DNA of 64,000 nucleotides from Streptomyces olivaceus (GTDB lineage: Bacteria; Actinomycetota; Actinomycetes; Streptomycetales; Streptomycetaceae): positions 30,249-94,248 of the forward strand of contig NZ_JOFH01000028.1 in NCBI RefSeq assembly GCF_000721235.1, written 5' to 3'. This document shows, one piece after another, positions 1 to 7,618 of this stretch (its first letter is position 1; every line of letters starts with the position of its first letter). The translations under genes and the position numbers were made by a program. The notes under the pieces are model-generated. The model saw nothing but the letters and a program-made list of their open reading frames with translations. It did not search any database and had not been told where the DNA came from.

Positions 1-14
1 GCGGAGGTGTCACC

Positions 15-1526
15 TTGCCCACGCCGCCCCGCTCCCCCCGGGTCCCGGCCTCGTCCCCCCACGGCGGCCCGCCGCGCGGACGCGGCGGCGCCCGGCCGTC
101 CGGGCGGACTCCGAGGCCCCCCGTACGGCGGAAGAAGCCGCGCTGGGCCGTGCGGGCGGTGACCGCGCTGTCGGTGGTGGTGCTGGCCTCCGCCGGGATC
201 GGGCACGCGGTGCTCTCGGGTCTGGACTCGGACATCTCGCGGGTCGACGCCTTCAAGGACATGAAGAACCGGCCCCGGGCGGGCGACGGCATGAACGTCC
301 TGATGGTCGGCACCGACGGCCGGGACAGCATCAGCGAGGAGCAGCGGCGCAAGTACAAGCTGGGCGGCGCCCCCTGCCACTGCACCGACACCATCATGAT
401 CGTGCACATCTCGGAGGACCGGGAGCGCGCCAGCGTGGTCAGCCTGCCGCGCGACTCGTACGCCGAGACGCCCGGCCACACCGACCGCACCACCGGGGAG
501 CAGCACAAGGGCCATCCGATCAAGCTGAACGCCGCCTACGCGGAGGGCGGCCCGCAGCTGACCGTCCGCACCGTCGAGAACATGACCCGCGTGAAGATCG
601 ACCACTACCTGGAGGTCGACTTCACCAGCTTCATGAAGACCGTGGACGTCCTCGGCGGGGTGCAGATCTGCACCGTCGAGCCGCTCAAGGACAGTTACAC
701 CGGGCTCGACCTGGCGGCCGGCACCCACACCCTGCAGGGCGGGCAGGCGCTGCAGTACGTGCGGTCCCGCCACCTCGACGGCGCCTCGGACCTGAGCCGG
801 ATGAAGCGCCAGCAGCGTTTCCTGGCCGCCCTGATCGACCGGGCGACCTCGTCGGGGATCCTGCTGAACCCGCTGAAGTTCCGGGACGTCACCCGGGCCG
901 TGCTGGGCTCGGTCCGCGCCGACCAGGGGTTCGGGACCGACGAGCTGCTGACGCTGGGGCGGGCGATGCGGGACTTCTCGCCGTCGTCCTCGGAGTTCAC
1001 CACCGTGCCGATCGGGCAGATGGGCTACGCCGTGAAGGGCGTCGGCTCGACCCTGAAGTGGGACCCGGCGAAGTCGGAACGGATCTTCGACGCCCTGCGC
1101 CAGGACGAGCCGCTGGCCGCGCCGAAGCCGGAGCAGAAGGGCCCGGGTCCGGTGCGGGTCCCGGTGGACCCGAAGCAGATCCGGGTCCAGGTGGAGAACG
1201 GCACCCGCACCGCCGGGCTCGGCAAGAAGGTGGACGACGCGCTGGCCGCCACCGGGTTCGGCACGACGAAGGCGCCGCAGAACGCCGCCGACCGGTCCGT
1301 CGAGCGGACCGTCGTCGCCTACGACCCCCGCTGGGACCGGTCGGCGAAGTCGCTGGCCGCCGCCCTGCCCGGCAGCGAGCTGAAGCCGGTCGAGGGGCAG
1401 GGGGCGACCCTGAAGGTGATCGCGGGCGCCGACTACGAGAAGGTCGCGAAGGTGACGCCGGCGGACCCGCCGCAGGAGTCGGGCGCCGTGGTGCGCGGCG
1501 ACGAGGTGACCTGCGGCGGGCAGTGA
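15..1526 (+). CDS. LytR-CpsA-Psr family protein with LytR_C domain
   Basis: LCP enzymes attach teichoic acids or other glycopolymers to peptidoglycan from lipid-linked precursors on the outer face of the membrane. The 503-residue product has a basic, proline-rich cytoplasmic N-terminus, one membrane segment at about residues 46-67, an LCP domain from about residue 94 (NVLMVGTDGRDS, then SLPRDSY and KLNAAYAEGG) and a C-terminal LytR_C domain at about 385-470. The TTG start is chosen because GGAGG lies at bases 3-7 with good spacing; the window edge is close, so an upstream start cannot be excluded. It faces a second LCP gene tail to tail, 18 bases apart. The polymer transferred cannot be told from sequence. 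Confidence 0.93.
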   Translation: MPTPPRSPRVPASSPHGGPPRGRGGARPSGRTPRPPVRRKKPRWAVRAVTALSVVVLASAGIGHAVLSGLDSDISRVDAFKDMKNRPRAGDGMNVLMVGTDGRDSISEEQRRKYKLGGAPCHCTDTIMIVHISEDRERASVVSLPRDSYAETPGHTDRTTGEQHKGHPIKLNAAYAEGGPQLTVRTVENMTRVKIDHYLEVDFTSFMKTVDVLGGVQICTVEPLKDSYTGLDLAAGTHTLQGGQALQYVRSRHLDGASDLSRMKRQQRFLAALIDRATSSGILLNPLKFRDVTRAVLGSVRADQGFGTDELLTLGRAMRDFSPSSSEFTTVPIGQMGYAVKGVGSTLKWDPAKSERIFDALRQDEPLAAPKPEQKGPGPVRVPVDPKQIRVQVENGTRTAGLGKKVDDALAATGFGTTKAPQNAADRSVERTVVAYDPRWDRSAKSLAAALPGSELKPVEGQGATLKVIAGADYEKVAKVTPADPPQESGAVVRGDEVTCGGQ

Positions 1527-1544
1527 GGGCGCGCCGGGCTCCGG

Positions 1545-2828
1545 TCAGTTGCCGGAGACGGTGACCTTCTCGTCGTTCTTCAGCTCTTCGACGAGCTTCT
1601 TGACCTTGGCGTCGTCCCACCTGAGGTTGCCGCCGACGCTGCCCGAGATCGGCATGTTCATCGAGGTGCCCTCGCCGCCGCTGACGCTCTTCATCGCCCA
1701 GAACATGCTCGCCAGGTCGAACAGGCCCATGTCCTTGTCGACGATGAGGGAGTCGAGGCCCGCGCCCATGGTCGGGTACAGCTTGAACGGGTTGAGGACC
1801 GTCGAGGGGGTGGCCACCTGGCTCGCCAGCGCCGACAGGAACTTCTGCTGGTTCTTGGTGCGGTCCAGGTCGGAGCCGGCCAGCGCGTACCGGGTGCGGA
1901 CGAAGGCGAGGGCCTCCTCGCCGTTCAGGGTCTGCTCGCCCTTCTTGAGGTCGGCGCCGGACTTCTTGTCCTTGATGTCCTGCGGGATGTCGATGTCGAC
2001 GCCGCCGACCGCGTCCACGATGTTCGCGAAGCCGGCGAAGCCGATCTCCACGTAGTGGTCCAGGCGCAGCCCGGTGTTGTGCTCGATGGTGCGCACCAGC
2101 AGCTCGGGGCCGTCCTCGGCGTACGCGGCGTTCAGCTTGGTGCGGCGGCCCGTGCCCGGGTACTCCTTGCCGGACTCGGAGCCGACGAAGCTCGGGATCT
2201 CCACGTCCGAGTCGCGGGGCAGGGAGATCAGCGTCGATCCGTTGTCCCCGGTGTGCAGGATCATCATGGAGTCGGTGCGCTTGCCCTCGGCGTCACCGGT
2301 GTGCAGGTCCTTCTTCTGGTCGTCGGTCATGCCCTCGCGGCTGTCGGAACCGACGATCAGGTAGTTCGTGCCCTCGCCCGCTCCGGGCCGCTCGATGACC
2401 TTGGACAGGTCGACCTCGCGGTTGAGCTTGGAGTCGGCCCAGAAGTAGGTGCCCACCGTCGTGACGACCAGCACGGTCACCACGGTGATCGCGGTCCACT
2501 TGATCCGCCGGCGCCAGTTCGGCGCGGGCCGCCCGGGGTCGTAGCCGCCGGGGCCCTGCCCGGGTCCGCGGCCGCCGGGGCTGCCGTAGACCTGGCCGGT
2601 GTTGTAGTCGCCGTCGTACCCGTCGCCGTGCCCCTGGCCGTCGGTGTACGACGGCTGCTGCGGGACCCCGGCGCCGTACGGCGGGGCCGGCTGGCCCGGG
2701 CCGGGAGGCGGTGCGCCGCGGCGGACCTGCCGCATCACACGCGCGCTCTCGGGCCGTGCGCTCGCGCTGCCGCGCCCGTACGCGTTGCCGCGGCTGTCAC
2801 CGGACCATCCCTCGGGCCAATCATTCAT
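1545..2828 (-). CDS. LytR-CpsA-Psr family protein
   Basis: Second LCP ligase, 427 residues. A Gly/Pro/Tyr-rich cytoplasmic region (about 1-105) leads into a membrane helix at 111-130 and an extracytoplasmic LCP domain with NYLIVGSDSREG, SLPRDSDVEIP and KLNAAYAEDGPELLVRT, the arginines and aspartates that bind the polyprenyl pyrophosphate. Unlike its convergent neighbour it lacks LytR_C. The start ATG (MNDWPEGW) has no clear ribosome-binding site, so the start is moderately certain. A 120-base gap separates it from the divergent thioesterase gene and must hold both promoters. Confidence 0.92.
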   Translation of the reverse strand: MNDWPEGWSGDSRGNAYGRGSASARPESARVMRQVRRGAPPPGPGQPAPPYGAGVPQQPSYTDGQGHGDGYDGDYNTGQVYGSPGGRGPGQGPGGYDPGRPAPNWRRRIKWTAITVVTVLVVTTVGTYFWADSKLNREVDLSKVIERPGAGEGTNYLIVGSDSREGMTDDQKKDLHTGDAEGKRTDSMMILHTGDNGSTLISLPRDSDVEIPSFVGSESGKEYPGTGRRTKLNAAYAEDGPELLVRTIEHNTGLRLDHYVEIGFAGFANIVDAVGGVDIDIPQDIKDKKSGADLKKGEQTLNGEEALAFVRTRYALAGSDLDRTKNQQKFLSALASQVATPSTVLNPFKLYPTMGAGLDSLIVDKDMGLFDLASMFWAMKSVSGGEGTSMNMPISGSVGGNLRWDDAKVKKLVEELKNDEKVTVSGN

Positions 2829-2948
2829 GCGGACCAGTGTGCAGGGCCGCAGGGTGCGCGTTACAAGGGTCGTCGGAAAATCAGGGCCTGCCTGTTGCGA
2901 AGCCGACACAAAATCACGCCCGTGTACCCCCGGCATAAGGTGGAGGCC

Positions 2949-3515
2949 ATGACAGACCAGGCAGAACAGGCCTCGGCCGCGCCGTCGGCGGCTCCGGAGA
3001 TCCCGGGCAAGCCGACCTCGGCGTCCCGCACCACCCTCAGCCACATCATGACCCACAGCGACACCAACCTTCTGGGCACCGTCCACGGCGGCGTGATCAT
3101 GAAGCTGGTCGACGACGCGGCGGGCGCCGTGGCCGGACGGCACTCCGGCGGGCCCGCCGTCACCGCGTCCATGGACGAGATGGCGTTCCTCGAACCGGTC
3201 CGGGTCGGCGACCTGGTCCATGTGAAGGCCCAGGTCAACTGGACCGGCCGGACCTCGATGGAGGTGGGCGTGCGGGTCATGGCCGAGCGCTGGAACGAGT
3301 CGGCCCCGGCCACCCAGGTCGGCTCGGCCTACCTGGTCTTCGCCGCCGTCGACGCGGACGGGCGGCCCCGCTCGGTCCCGCCGGTCCTCCCGGAGACCGA
3401 GAAGGACAGGCGCCGCTACCAGGAGGCGCAGATCCGCCGCACCCACCGCCTGGCCCGCCGCCGCGCGATCATGGAGCTGCGCGAGCGGCGGGTGGCGGAG
3501 GGCTACGCGGACTGA
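2949..3515 (+). CDS. acyl-CoA thioesterase, hotdog fold
   Basis: Hydrolyses fatty acyl-CoA to free acid and CoA in the cytoplasm; 188 residues, the usual length for the BFIT/BACH-type family. The motif HSDTNLLGTVHGGVIMKLVD carries the conserved Asn and His-Gly-Gly of the active-site helix, followed by ASMDEMAFLEPVRVGDLVH, the second core strand. The C-terminus is a very basic helix (TEKDRRRYQEAQIRRTHRLA). ATG follows AAGGTGGAGG closely. It is divergent from the LCP gene and probably monocistronic. The precise chain-length preference is unknown. Confidence 0.92.
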   Translation: MTDQAEQASAAPSAAPEIPGKPTSASRTTLSHIMTHSDTNLLGTVHGGVIMKLVDDAAGAVAGRHSGGPAVTASMDEMAFLEPVRVGDLVHVKAQVNWTGRTSMEVGVRVMAERWNESAPATQVGSAYLVFAAVDADGRPRSVPPVLPETEKDRRRYQEAQIRRTHRLARRRAIMELRERRVAEGYAD

Positions 3516-3531
3516 CCCGCGGCCGGCGGCC

Positions 3532-3566
3532 GGCGACCGGCGACCGGCGACCGGCGACCGGCGACC
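3532..3566. repeat. GGCGACC heptamer tandem repeat
   Basis: Five perfect copies of the 7-base unit GGCGACC (3532-3566), preceded by at least one degenerate GGCGGCC copy, fill the space between the convergent thioesterase and vWA genes and end 2 bases before the vWA stop codon. Seven is not a multiple of three, so copy-number change would shift any frame; the position is noncoding. Confidence 0.85.
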
Positions 3567-3568
3567 GA

Positions 3569-4609
3569 TCAGAGCATCAGCAGCAGTCGCGTGTTCGGTA
3601 CGAGCTTGCGGTTCACGCTGGTGCTCTGCACGAAGATCGTGAACTCGTCGTTGTGGTCGGGCTTGATGCGGACCTCCACGTCCGGCAGGCCGAGCAGGGC
3701 CCGCGCCTCCGGTCCCGTGTAGATCCGGTCCGTCTTCTTCTCCAGCACCGATATCTGCTTCTTCGGCTGGACCTTCTCCGACTTGCTCAGCTGGTAGTAC
3801 GCGCCGCCCGTGCGGTAGGTGTGGCCGGACTCGACGACCCAGTCCCGGATCGCCGCGTCCCGGGTCACCGGGACCAGCTGGTACTTCGTGGAGTCCACCG
3901 GCTTGAGTCCGGCGGCCTTGATGGTGTCCTTGTTGACCGCGTCCGCGCCCGTGGAGAACACCGCCCGCGAGCCCCGGATGCCCTTCGAGCGGCCGATCAT
4001 GAACTTCTCTGTGGCCTCCTGGATGACCTGCCCGGCCTCCTGCAGCCCCTGGGTGCTCGTGGCGTCCCAGATGGCGACGTTGTCCTTGGGAAAGCCGTAC
4101 TGCATGGCCTCGCGCTTGCCCATCTGGTCCGGCACCAGGACGGCCAGCGTCCAGTTGTCCTCCTGGGTCTCGATCATCGAGGCCACCGCGTCGACCAGCG
4201 CGCGCGGGTCCCGGGCGGGGGCGTCGGTACAGCGGTGGCTCGCGTTCTCCTGGCCGTCGGTGAGGACGAAGGTCAGGAAGCTGTGGTCGCCGTACAGCTG
4301 GGCCGTCTGCGCCAGCTCCCGCTGCGACTTGAGAGTGGCCGCCAGCAGCGCCGTCATGCCGCCGACGCGGTACATCTGCTTCAGGGACGGCATCCGCAGC
4401 ACGTCCTTGTCGTAGATCACGCACTCCACCTGGTCGGCGAAGACGTACACCGTGACGCGGGTCTCCTGGTCCAGCTCCTGCGACCGGCGGGCCAGGTAGG
4501 CGATCTGCTCGTCGGCGACCTCGACCACCTTGCCGCTCAGGCGGGACATGGACGAGCTGGCGTCCAGCACGAGCGCGACGTGGTTGATGTAGTTCTGGCT
4601 TCCGGACAT
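3569..4609 (-). CDS. von Willebrand factor A domain protein
   Basis: 346-residue cytoplasmic protein without signal peptide or membrane helix. A vWA domain starts at the N-terminus: VALVLDASSSMS holds the DxSxS metal-ion-dependent adhesion site and VLTDGQENASH the later MIDAS aspartate region, so a divalent-cation-dependent protein interaction is likely. The C-terminal third has no family I can name with confidence. vWA proteins of this sort occur in Streptomyces near tellurium-type stress proteins, but no ter genes are nearby. The ATG follows GGGGGAG. Upstream lies a TTGTCAGTG element resembling the actinobacterial LexA-independent DNA-damage promoter; the acdH terminator separates it from the gene before. 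Confidence 0.85.
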   Translation of the reverse strand: MSGSQNYINHVALVLDASSSMSRLSGKVVEVADEQIAYLARRSQELDQETRVTVYVFADQVECVIYDKDVLRMPSLKQMYRVGGMTALLAATLKSQRELAQTAQLYGDHSFLTFVLTDGQENASHRCTDAPARDPRALVDAVASMIETQEDNWTLAVLVPDQMGKREAMQYGFPKDNVAIWDATSTQGLQEAGQVIQEATEKFMIGRSKGIRGSRAVFSTGADAVNKDTIKAAGLKPVDSTKYQLVPVTRDAAIRDWVVESGHTYRTGGAYYQLSKSEKVQPKKQISVLEKKTDRIYTGPEARALLGLPDVEVRIKPDHNDEFTIFVQSTSVNRKLVPNTRLLLML

Positions 4610-4647
4610 GGCGGCTCCCCCTCTGTTCGGACTCTCTCCGAGCGATG

Positions 4648-4675
4648 GACCTACCGTCTCACCCACCACTGACAA
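4648..4675 (-). promoter_or_regulatory. candidate promoter of the vWA gene, RecA-NDp-like
   Basis: Reading the minus strand, TTGTCAGTG (4667-4675) is followed after 8 bases by GACGGT (4653-4658), against the published LexA-independent DNA-damage promoter tTGTCRgtg-N8-TAnnnT. Alternatively TTGTCA and TAGGTC (4648-4653) form an ordinary promoter with a 16-base spacer. Either way it sits 40-65 bases before the vWA start. The assignment to PafBC-type control is inference. Confidence 0.5.
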
Positions 4676-4677
4676 TC

Positions 4678-4733
4678 GGCCGGACAGCGCGAGGGGCGCC
4701 CCGCGGTGCGGGCGCCCCTCGCGCTGTCCGGCC
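4678..4733 (-). terminator. terminator of acdH
   Basis: Perfect 23-base inverted repeat (4678-4700 and 4711-4733) with a 10-base loop, 13 bases beyond the acdH stop. No T tract, as is usual for Streptomyces hairpin terminators. It insulates the vWA gene downstream on the same strand. Confidence 0.85.
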
Positions 4734-4746
4734 AGTCGCCCGCCCG

Positions 4747-5904
4747 TTACGGCAGGTTGCGGGCCATCACGATCCGCTGGACCTGGTTGGTGCCCTCGTA
4801 GATCTGCGTGATCTTGGCGTCGCGCATCATGCGCTCGACCGGGTAGTCGCGGGTGTAGCCGTAACCGCCGAGGAGCTGGACGGCGTCGGTGGTGACCTCC
4901 ATCGCGACGTCGGAGGCGAAGCACTTGGCGGCGGCGCCCTGGAAGGTCAGGTCGCTGTCACCCCGCTGGGACTTGGCCGCCGCGGCGTACGTCAGCTGGC
5001 GGGCGGCCTCGATCTTCATCGCCATGTCGGCCAGCATGAACTGGATGCCCTGGAAGTCGGCGATCGGCTTGCCGAACTGCTTGCGCTCCTTGACGTAGCC
5101 CTTGGCGTAGTCCAGCGCGCCCTGGGCGATGCCGAGGGCCTGGGCGGCGATGGTGATGCGGGTGTGGTCCAGCGTCTTCATCGCGGTGGCGAAGCCGGTG
5201 CCCTCCTCGCCGATCATGCGGTCGGCGGGGATGCGGACGTTGTCGAGGTAGACCTCGCGGGTCGGGGACCCCTTGATGCCGAGCTTCTTCTCCGGGGCCC
5301 CGAAGGAGACGCCCGCGTCGGACTTCTCCACCACGAAGGCGGAGATGCCCTTGGAGCGCTTGCTCGGGTCGGTCACGGCCATCACCGTGTAGTACTCGCT
5401 GACGCCCGCGTTGGTGATCCAGCGCTTGACGCCGTTGAGCACCCAGAAGTCGCCGTCGCGCACGGCCTTGGTCTTCATGCCGGCCGCGTCGGAGCCGGCG
5501 TCGGGCTCGGAGAGGCAGTACGAGAACATGCCGTCGCCCTTGGCGAGCGGGGCCATGTACTTCTTCTTCAGCTCCTCGGAGCCGGAGAGGATCACCGGGA
5601 GCGAGCCGAGCTTGTTCACCGCCGGGATGAGGGAGGAGGAGGCGCAGACGCGGGCCACCTCCTCGATCACGATCACGGTGGCGAGCGCGTCGGCGCCCCC
5701 GCCGCCGTACTCCTCGGGTACGTGCACCGCGTGCAGGTCGTTCGCGGTCAGGGCGTCGAGGGCCTCCTGCGGGAAGCGGGCCTCCTCGTCCACCGCCGCG
5801 GCGTACGGCGCGATCTTCGCCTCGGCCAGCGAGCGGACGGCGTCCCGGAGCATGCCGTGCTCCTCGGACGGGCGGTACAGGTCGAAGTCAGCCGATCCGG
5901 CCAA
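4747..5904 (-). CDS. acdH: acyl-CoA dehydrogenase
   Basis: FAD-dependent acyl-CoA dehydrogenase, 385 residues, which introduces the alpha-beta double bond during branched-chain amino-acid or short-chain acyl-CoA breakdown. Signatures: YCLSEPDAGSDAAGMKTKA (FAD-binding), RITIAAQALGIAQGALDYA, ERKQFGKPIADFQ, QLLGGYGYTRDYPVERMMRD, and QIYEGTNQVQRIVMARNL near the end, where the catalytic Glu of short/branched-chain members lies. It strongly resembles Streptomyces AcdH. The start is TTG with GGGAG about ten bases upstream; an ATG at residue 18 would delete part of the first helix. Divergent from the UDP-sugar dehydrogenase gene. Confidence 0.93.
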   Translation of the reverse strand: MAGSADFDLYRPSEEHGMLRDAVRSLAEAKIAPYAAAVDEEARFPQEALDALTANDLHAVHVPEEYGGGGADALATVIVIEEVARVCASSSLIPAVNKLGSLPVILSGSEELKKKYMAPLAKGDGMFSYCLSEPDAGSDAAGMKTKAVRDGDFWVLNGVKRWITNAGVSEYYTVMAVTDPSKRSKGISAFVVEKSDAGVSFGAPEKKLGIKGSPTREVYLDNVRIPADRMIGEEGTGFATAMKTLDHTRITIAAQALGIAQGALDYAKGYVKERKQFGKPIADFQGIQFMLADMAMKIEAARQLTYAAAAKSQRGDSDLTFQGAAAKCFASDVAMEVTTDAVQLLGGYGYTRDYPVERMMRDAKITQIYEGTNQVQRIVMARNLP

Positions 5905-5942
5905 GGTCTCTCACGCTCCCAAACGCTGCGATGCTGAGCACG

Positions 5943-5960
5943 CTAACTACCGTTAAGTAA
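5943..5960. promoter_or_regulatory. possible TetR-type operator upstream of acdH
   Basis: TAAC-TACC-GTTA (5944-5955) is a short inverted repeat in an unusually AT-rich stretch 40-55 bases upstream of acdH, in the divergent promoter region. Fatty-acid catabolic genes of actinomycetes are often controlled by TetR-family repressors at such sites. No regulator gene is adjacent, so the identity is inference. Confidence 0.3.
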
Positions 5961-6084
5961 CCCAAATTTTAGAGCCCCGTACACGTCCGTGGATAGGTGA
6001 GGTTGGCGACAACCGACCGGACGGGTCCGGCCGCCCCCCGGATATGCTCGGGCGCGCACGCCCCCGTACACCTCTGGAGCATCC

Positions 6085-7428
6085 ATGGCCCTGAAGATCA
6101 CCGTGATCGGTACCGGCTATCTCGGCGCGACCCACGCGGCGGCCATGGCCGAGCTCGGCTTCGAGGTGCTGGGGCTCGACGTGGTGCCCGAGAAGATCGA
6201 GATGCTCAAGCGGGGCGAGGTCCCGCTGTACGAGCCGGGCCTGGAAGAGCTGCTGGCCAGGCACGTCGACGGGATCGGCGGCTCCAGCGGGCGGCTGCGC
6301 TTCACCACCGACTTCGCCGAGGCCGCGGCCTTCGGCGACGTGCACTTCCTGTGCGTGAACACGCCGCAGAAGCACGGCGAGTACGCCTGCGACATGTCGT
6401 ACGTCGACTCCGCGCTGGCCTCGCTGGCTCCGCACCTGACCGGCCCCGCGCTCGTCGTCGGCAAGTCGACCGTGCCCGTGGGCTCCGCCGACCGGCTGGC
6501 CGCCTACCTCGCCGAGCACGCGCCGGCCGGGGACGGCGCCGAGCTGGCCTGGAACCCGGAGTTCCTGCGCGAGGGGTTCGCCGTCGAGGACACGCTGCAC
6601 CCCGACCGGCTCGTGGCCGGCGTGCGCAGCGAGCGGGCGGAGAAGCTGCTGCGCGAGGTGTACGCGAAGCCGATCGCGGAAGGCACGCCGTTCGTCGTGA
6701 CGGACTTCCCGACGGCCGAGTTGGTGAAGACCGCGGCGAACTCCTTCCTCGCCACCAAGATCTCGTTCATCAACGCGATGGCGGAGGTGTGCGAGGCCGC
6801 GGGCGGCGACGTGGCCAAGCTGGCGGAGGCGATCGGGTACGACGACCGGATCGGCCGGAAGTTCCTGCGGGCCGGGATCGGCTTCGGCGGCGGCTGCCTG
6901 CCGAAGGACATCCGCGCCTTCATGGCCCGCGCCGGCGAGCTGGGCGCCGACCAGGCGCTGACCTTCCTGCGCGAGATCGACTCGATCAACATGCGCCAGC
7001 GCGGCCAGATGGTGGAGCTGACCCGGCAGGCGCTGGGCGGCGGCCCCTTCCTCGGCAAGCGGGTCGCGGTGCTCGGCGCCACCTTCAAGCCCGACTCGGA
7101 CGACGTCCGCGACTCCCCCGCGCTGAACGTCGCCGGTCAGGTCCATCTCCAGGGCGCCCAGGTGACGGTGTACGACCCCAAGGGCATGGAGAACGCCCGG
7201 CGGCTCTTCCCGACACTCGGCTACGCCGGCTCCGCGCTGGAGGCGGTGCGGGGCGCCGACGTCGTCCTGCACCTCACGGAGTGGCGGGAGTTCCGCGAGC
7301 TGGACCCGGAGGCGCTGGGCGAGGCCGCCGCGGCCCGGGTGATCCTGGACGGGCGCAACGCGCTGGACCCGGTGGCATGGCGGAAGGCCGGCTGGACGTA
7401 CCGGGCGATGGGCCGTCCCACGGCCTGA
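6085..7428 (+). CDS. UDP-glucose/nucleotide-sugar 6-dehydrogenase
   Basis: NAD-dependent oxidation of a UDP-hexose (probably UDP-glucose to UDP-glucuronate) in two steps through a cysteine thiohemiacetal. 447 residues, normal for the Ugd family. The N-terminal Rossmann motif is VIGTGYLGATHAA (residues 7-19); VGKSTVPVGS, WNPEFLREG and VKTAANSF (Lys about 215) are conserved; catalytic Cys is about residue 271 in GFGGGCLPKD; the C-terminal UDP-binding domain has ATFKPDSDDVRDSPAL. GGAG lies 6 bases before ATG. No glycosyltransferase is adjacent, so it may feed cell-wall or exopolysaccharide uronic acids generally. Confidence 0.93.
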   Translation: MALKITVIGTGYLGATHAAAMAELGFEVLGLDVVPEKIEMLKRGEVPLYEPGLEELLARHVDGIGGSSGRLRFTTDFAEAAAFGDVHFLCVNTPQKHGEYACDMSYVDSALASLAPHLTGPALVVGKSTVPVGSADRLAAYLAEHAPAGDGAELAWNPEFLREGFAVEDTLHPDRLVAGVRSERAEKLLREVYAKPIAEGTPFVVTDFPTAELVKTAANSFLATKISFINAMAEVCEAAGGDVAKLAEAIGYDDRIGRKFLRAGIGFGGGCLPKDIRAFMARAGELGADQALTFLREIDSINMRQRGQMVELTRQALGGGPFLGKRVAVLGATFKPDSDDVRDSPALNVAGQVHLQGAQVTVYDPKGMENARRLFPTLGYAGSALEAVRGADVVLHLTEWREFRELDPEALGEAAAARVILDGRNALDPVAWRKAGWTYRAMGRPTA

Positions 7429-7618
7429 GCGCCCTCAGGACGGCACCGGCCCCGCCGGGGCTCAGTCGGCCGTACCGACGCCGTCCGCGCTCCGCGCCAC
7501 GGGGCACCGCCGCGACCGGCGAACCCGCCCGCGCGCATCGCCGGAGCACCTCGCCGTCCCACCGCGCGGTGCGGCGGACGGCCGGATCGGGCACAGCTGA
7601 CCGCGGGGCCGTCCGTAC

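Noticed and set aside
1545..4424. A 959-codon minus-strand open frame spanning the LCP, thioesterase and vWA genes
   Set aside because: High GC leaves long stop-free frames. Only the 1545-2828 part has LCP motifs; the rest is the shadow of other genes.
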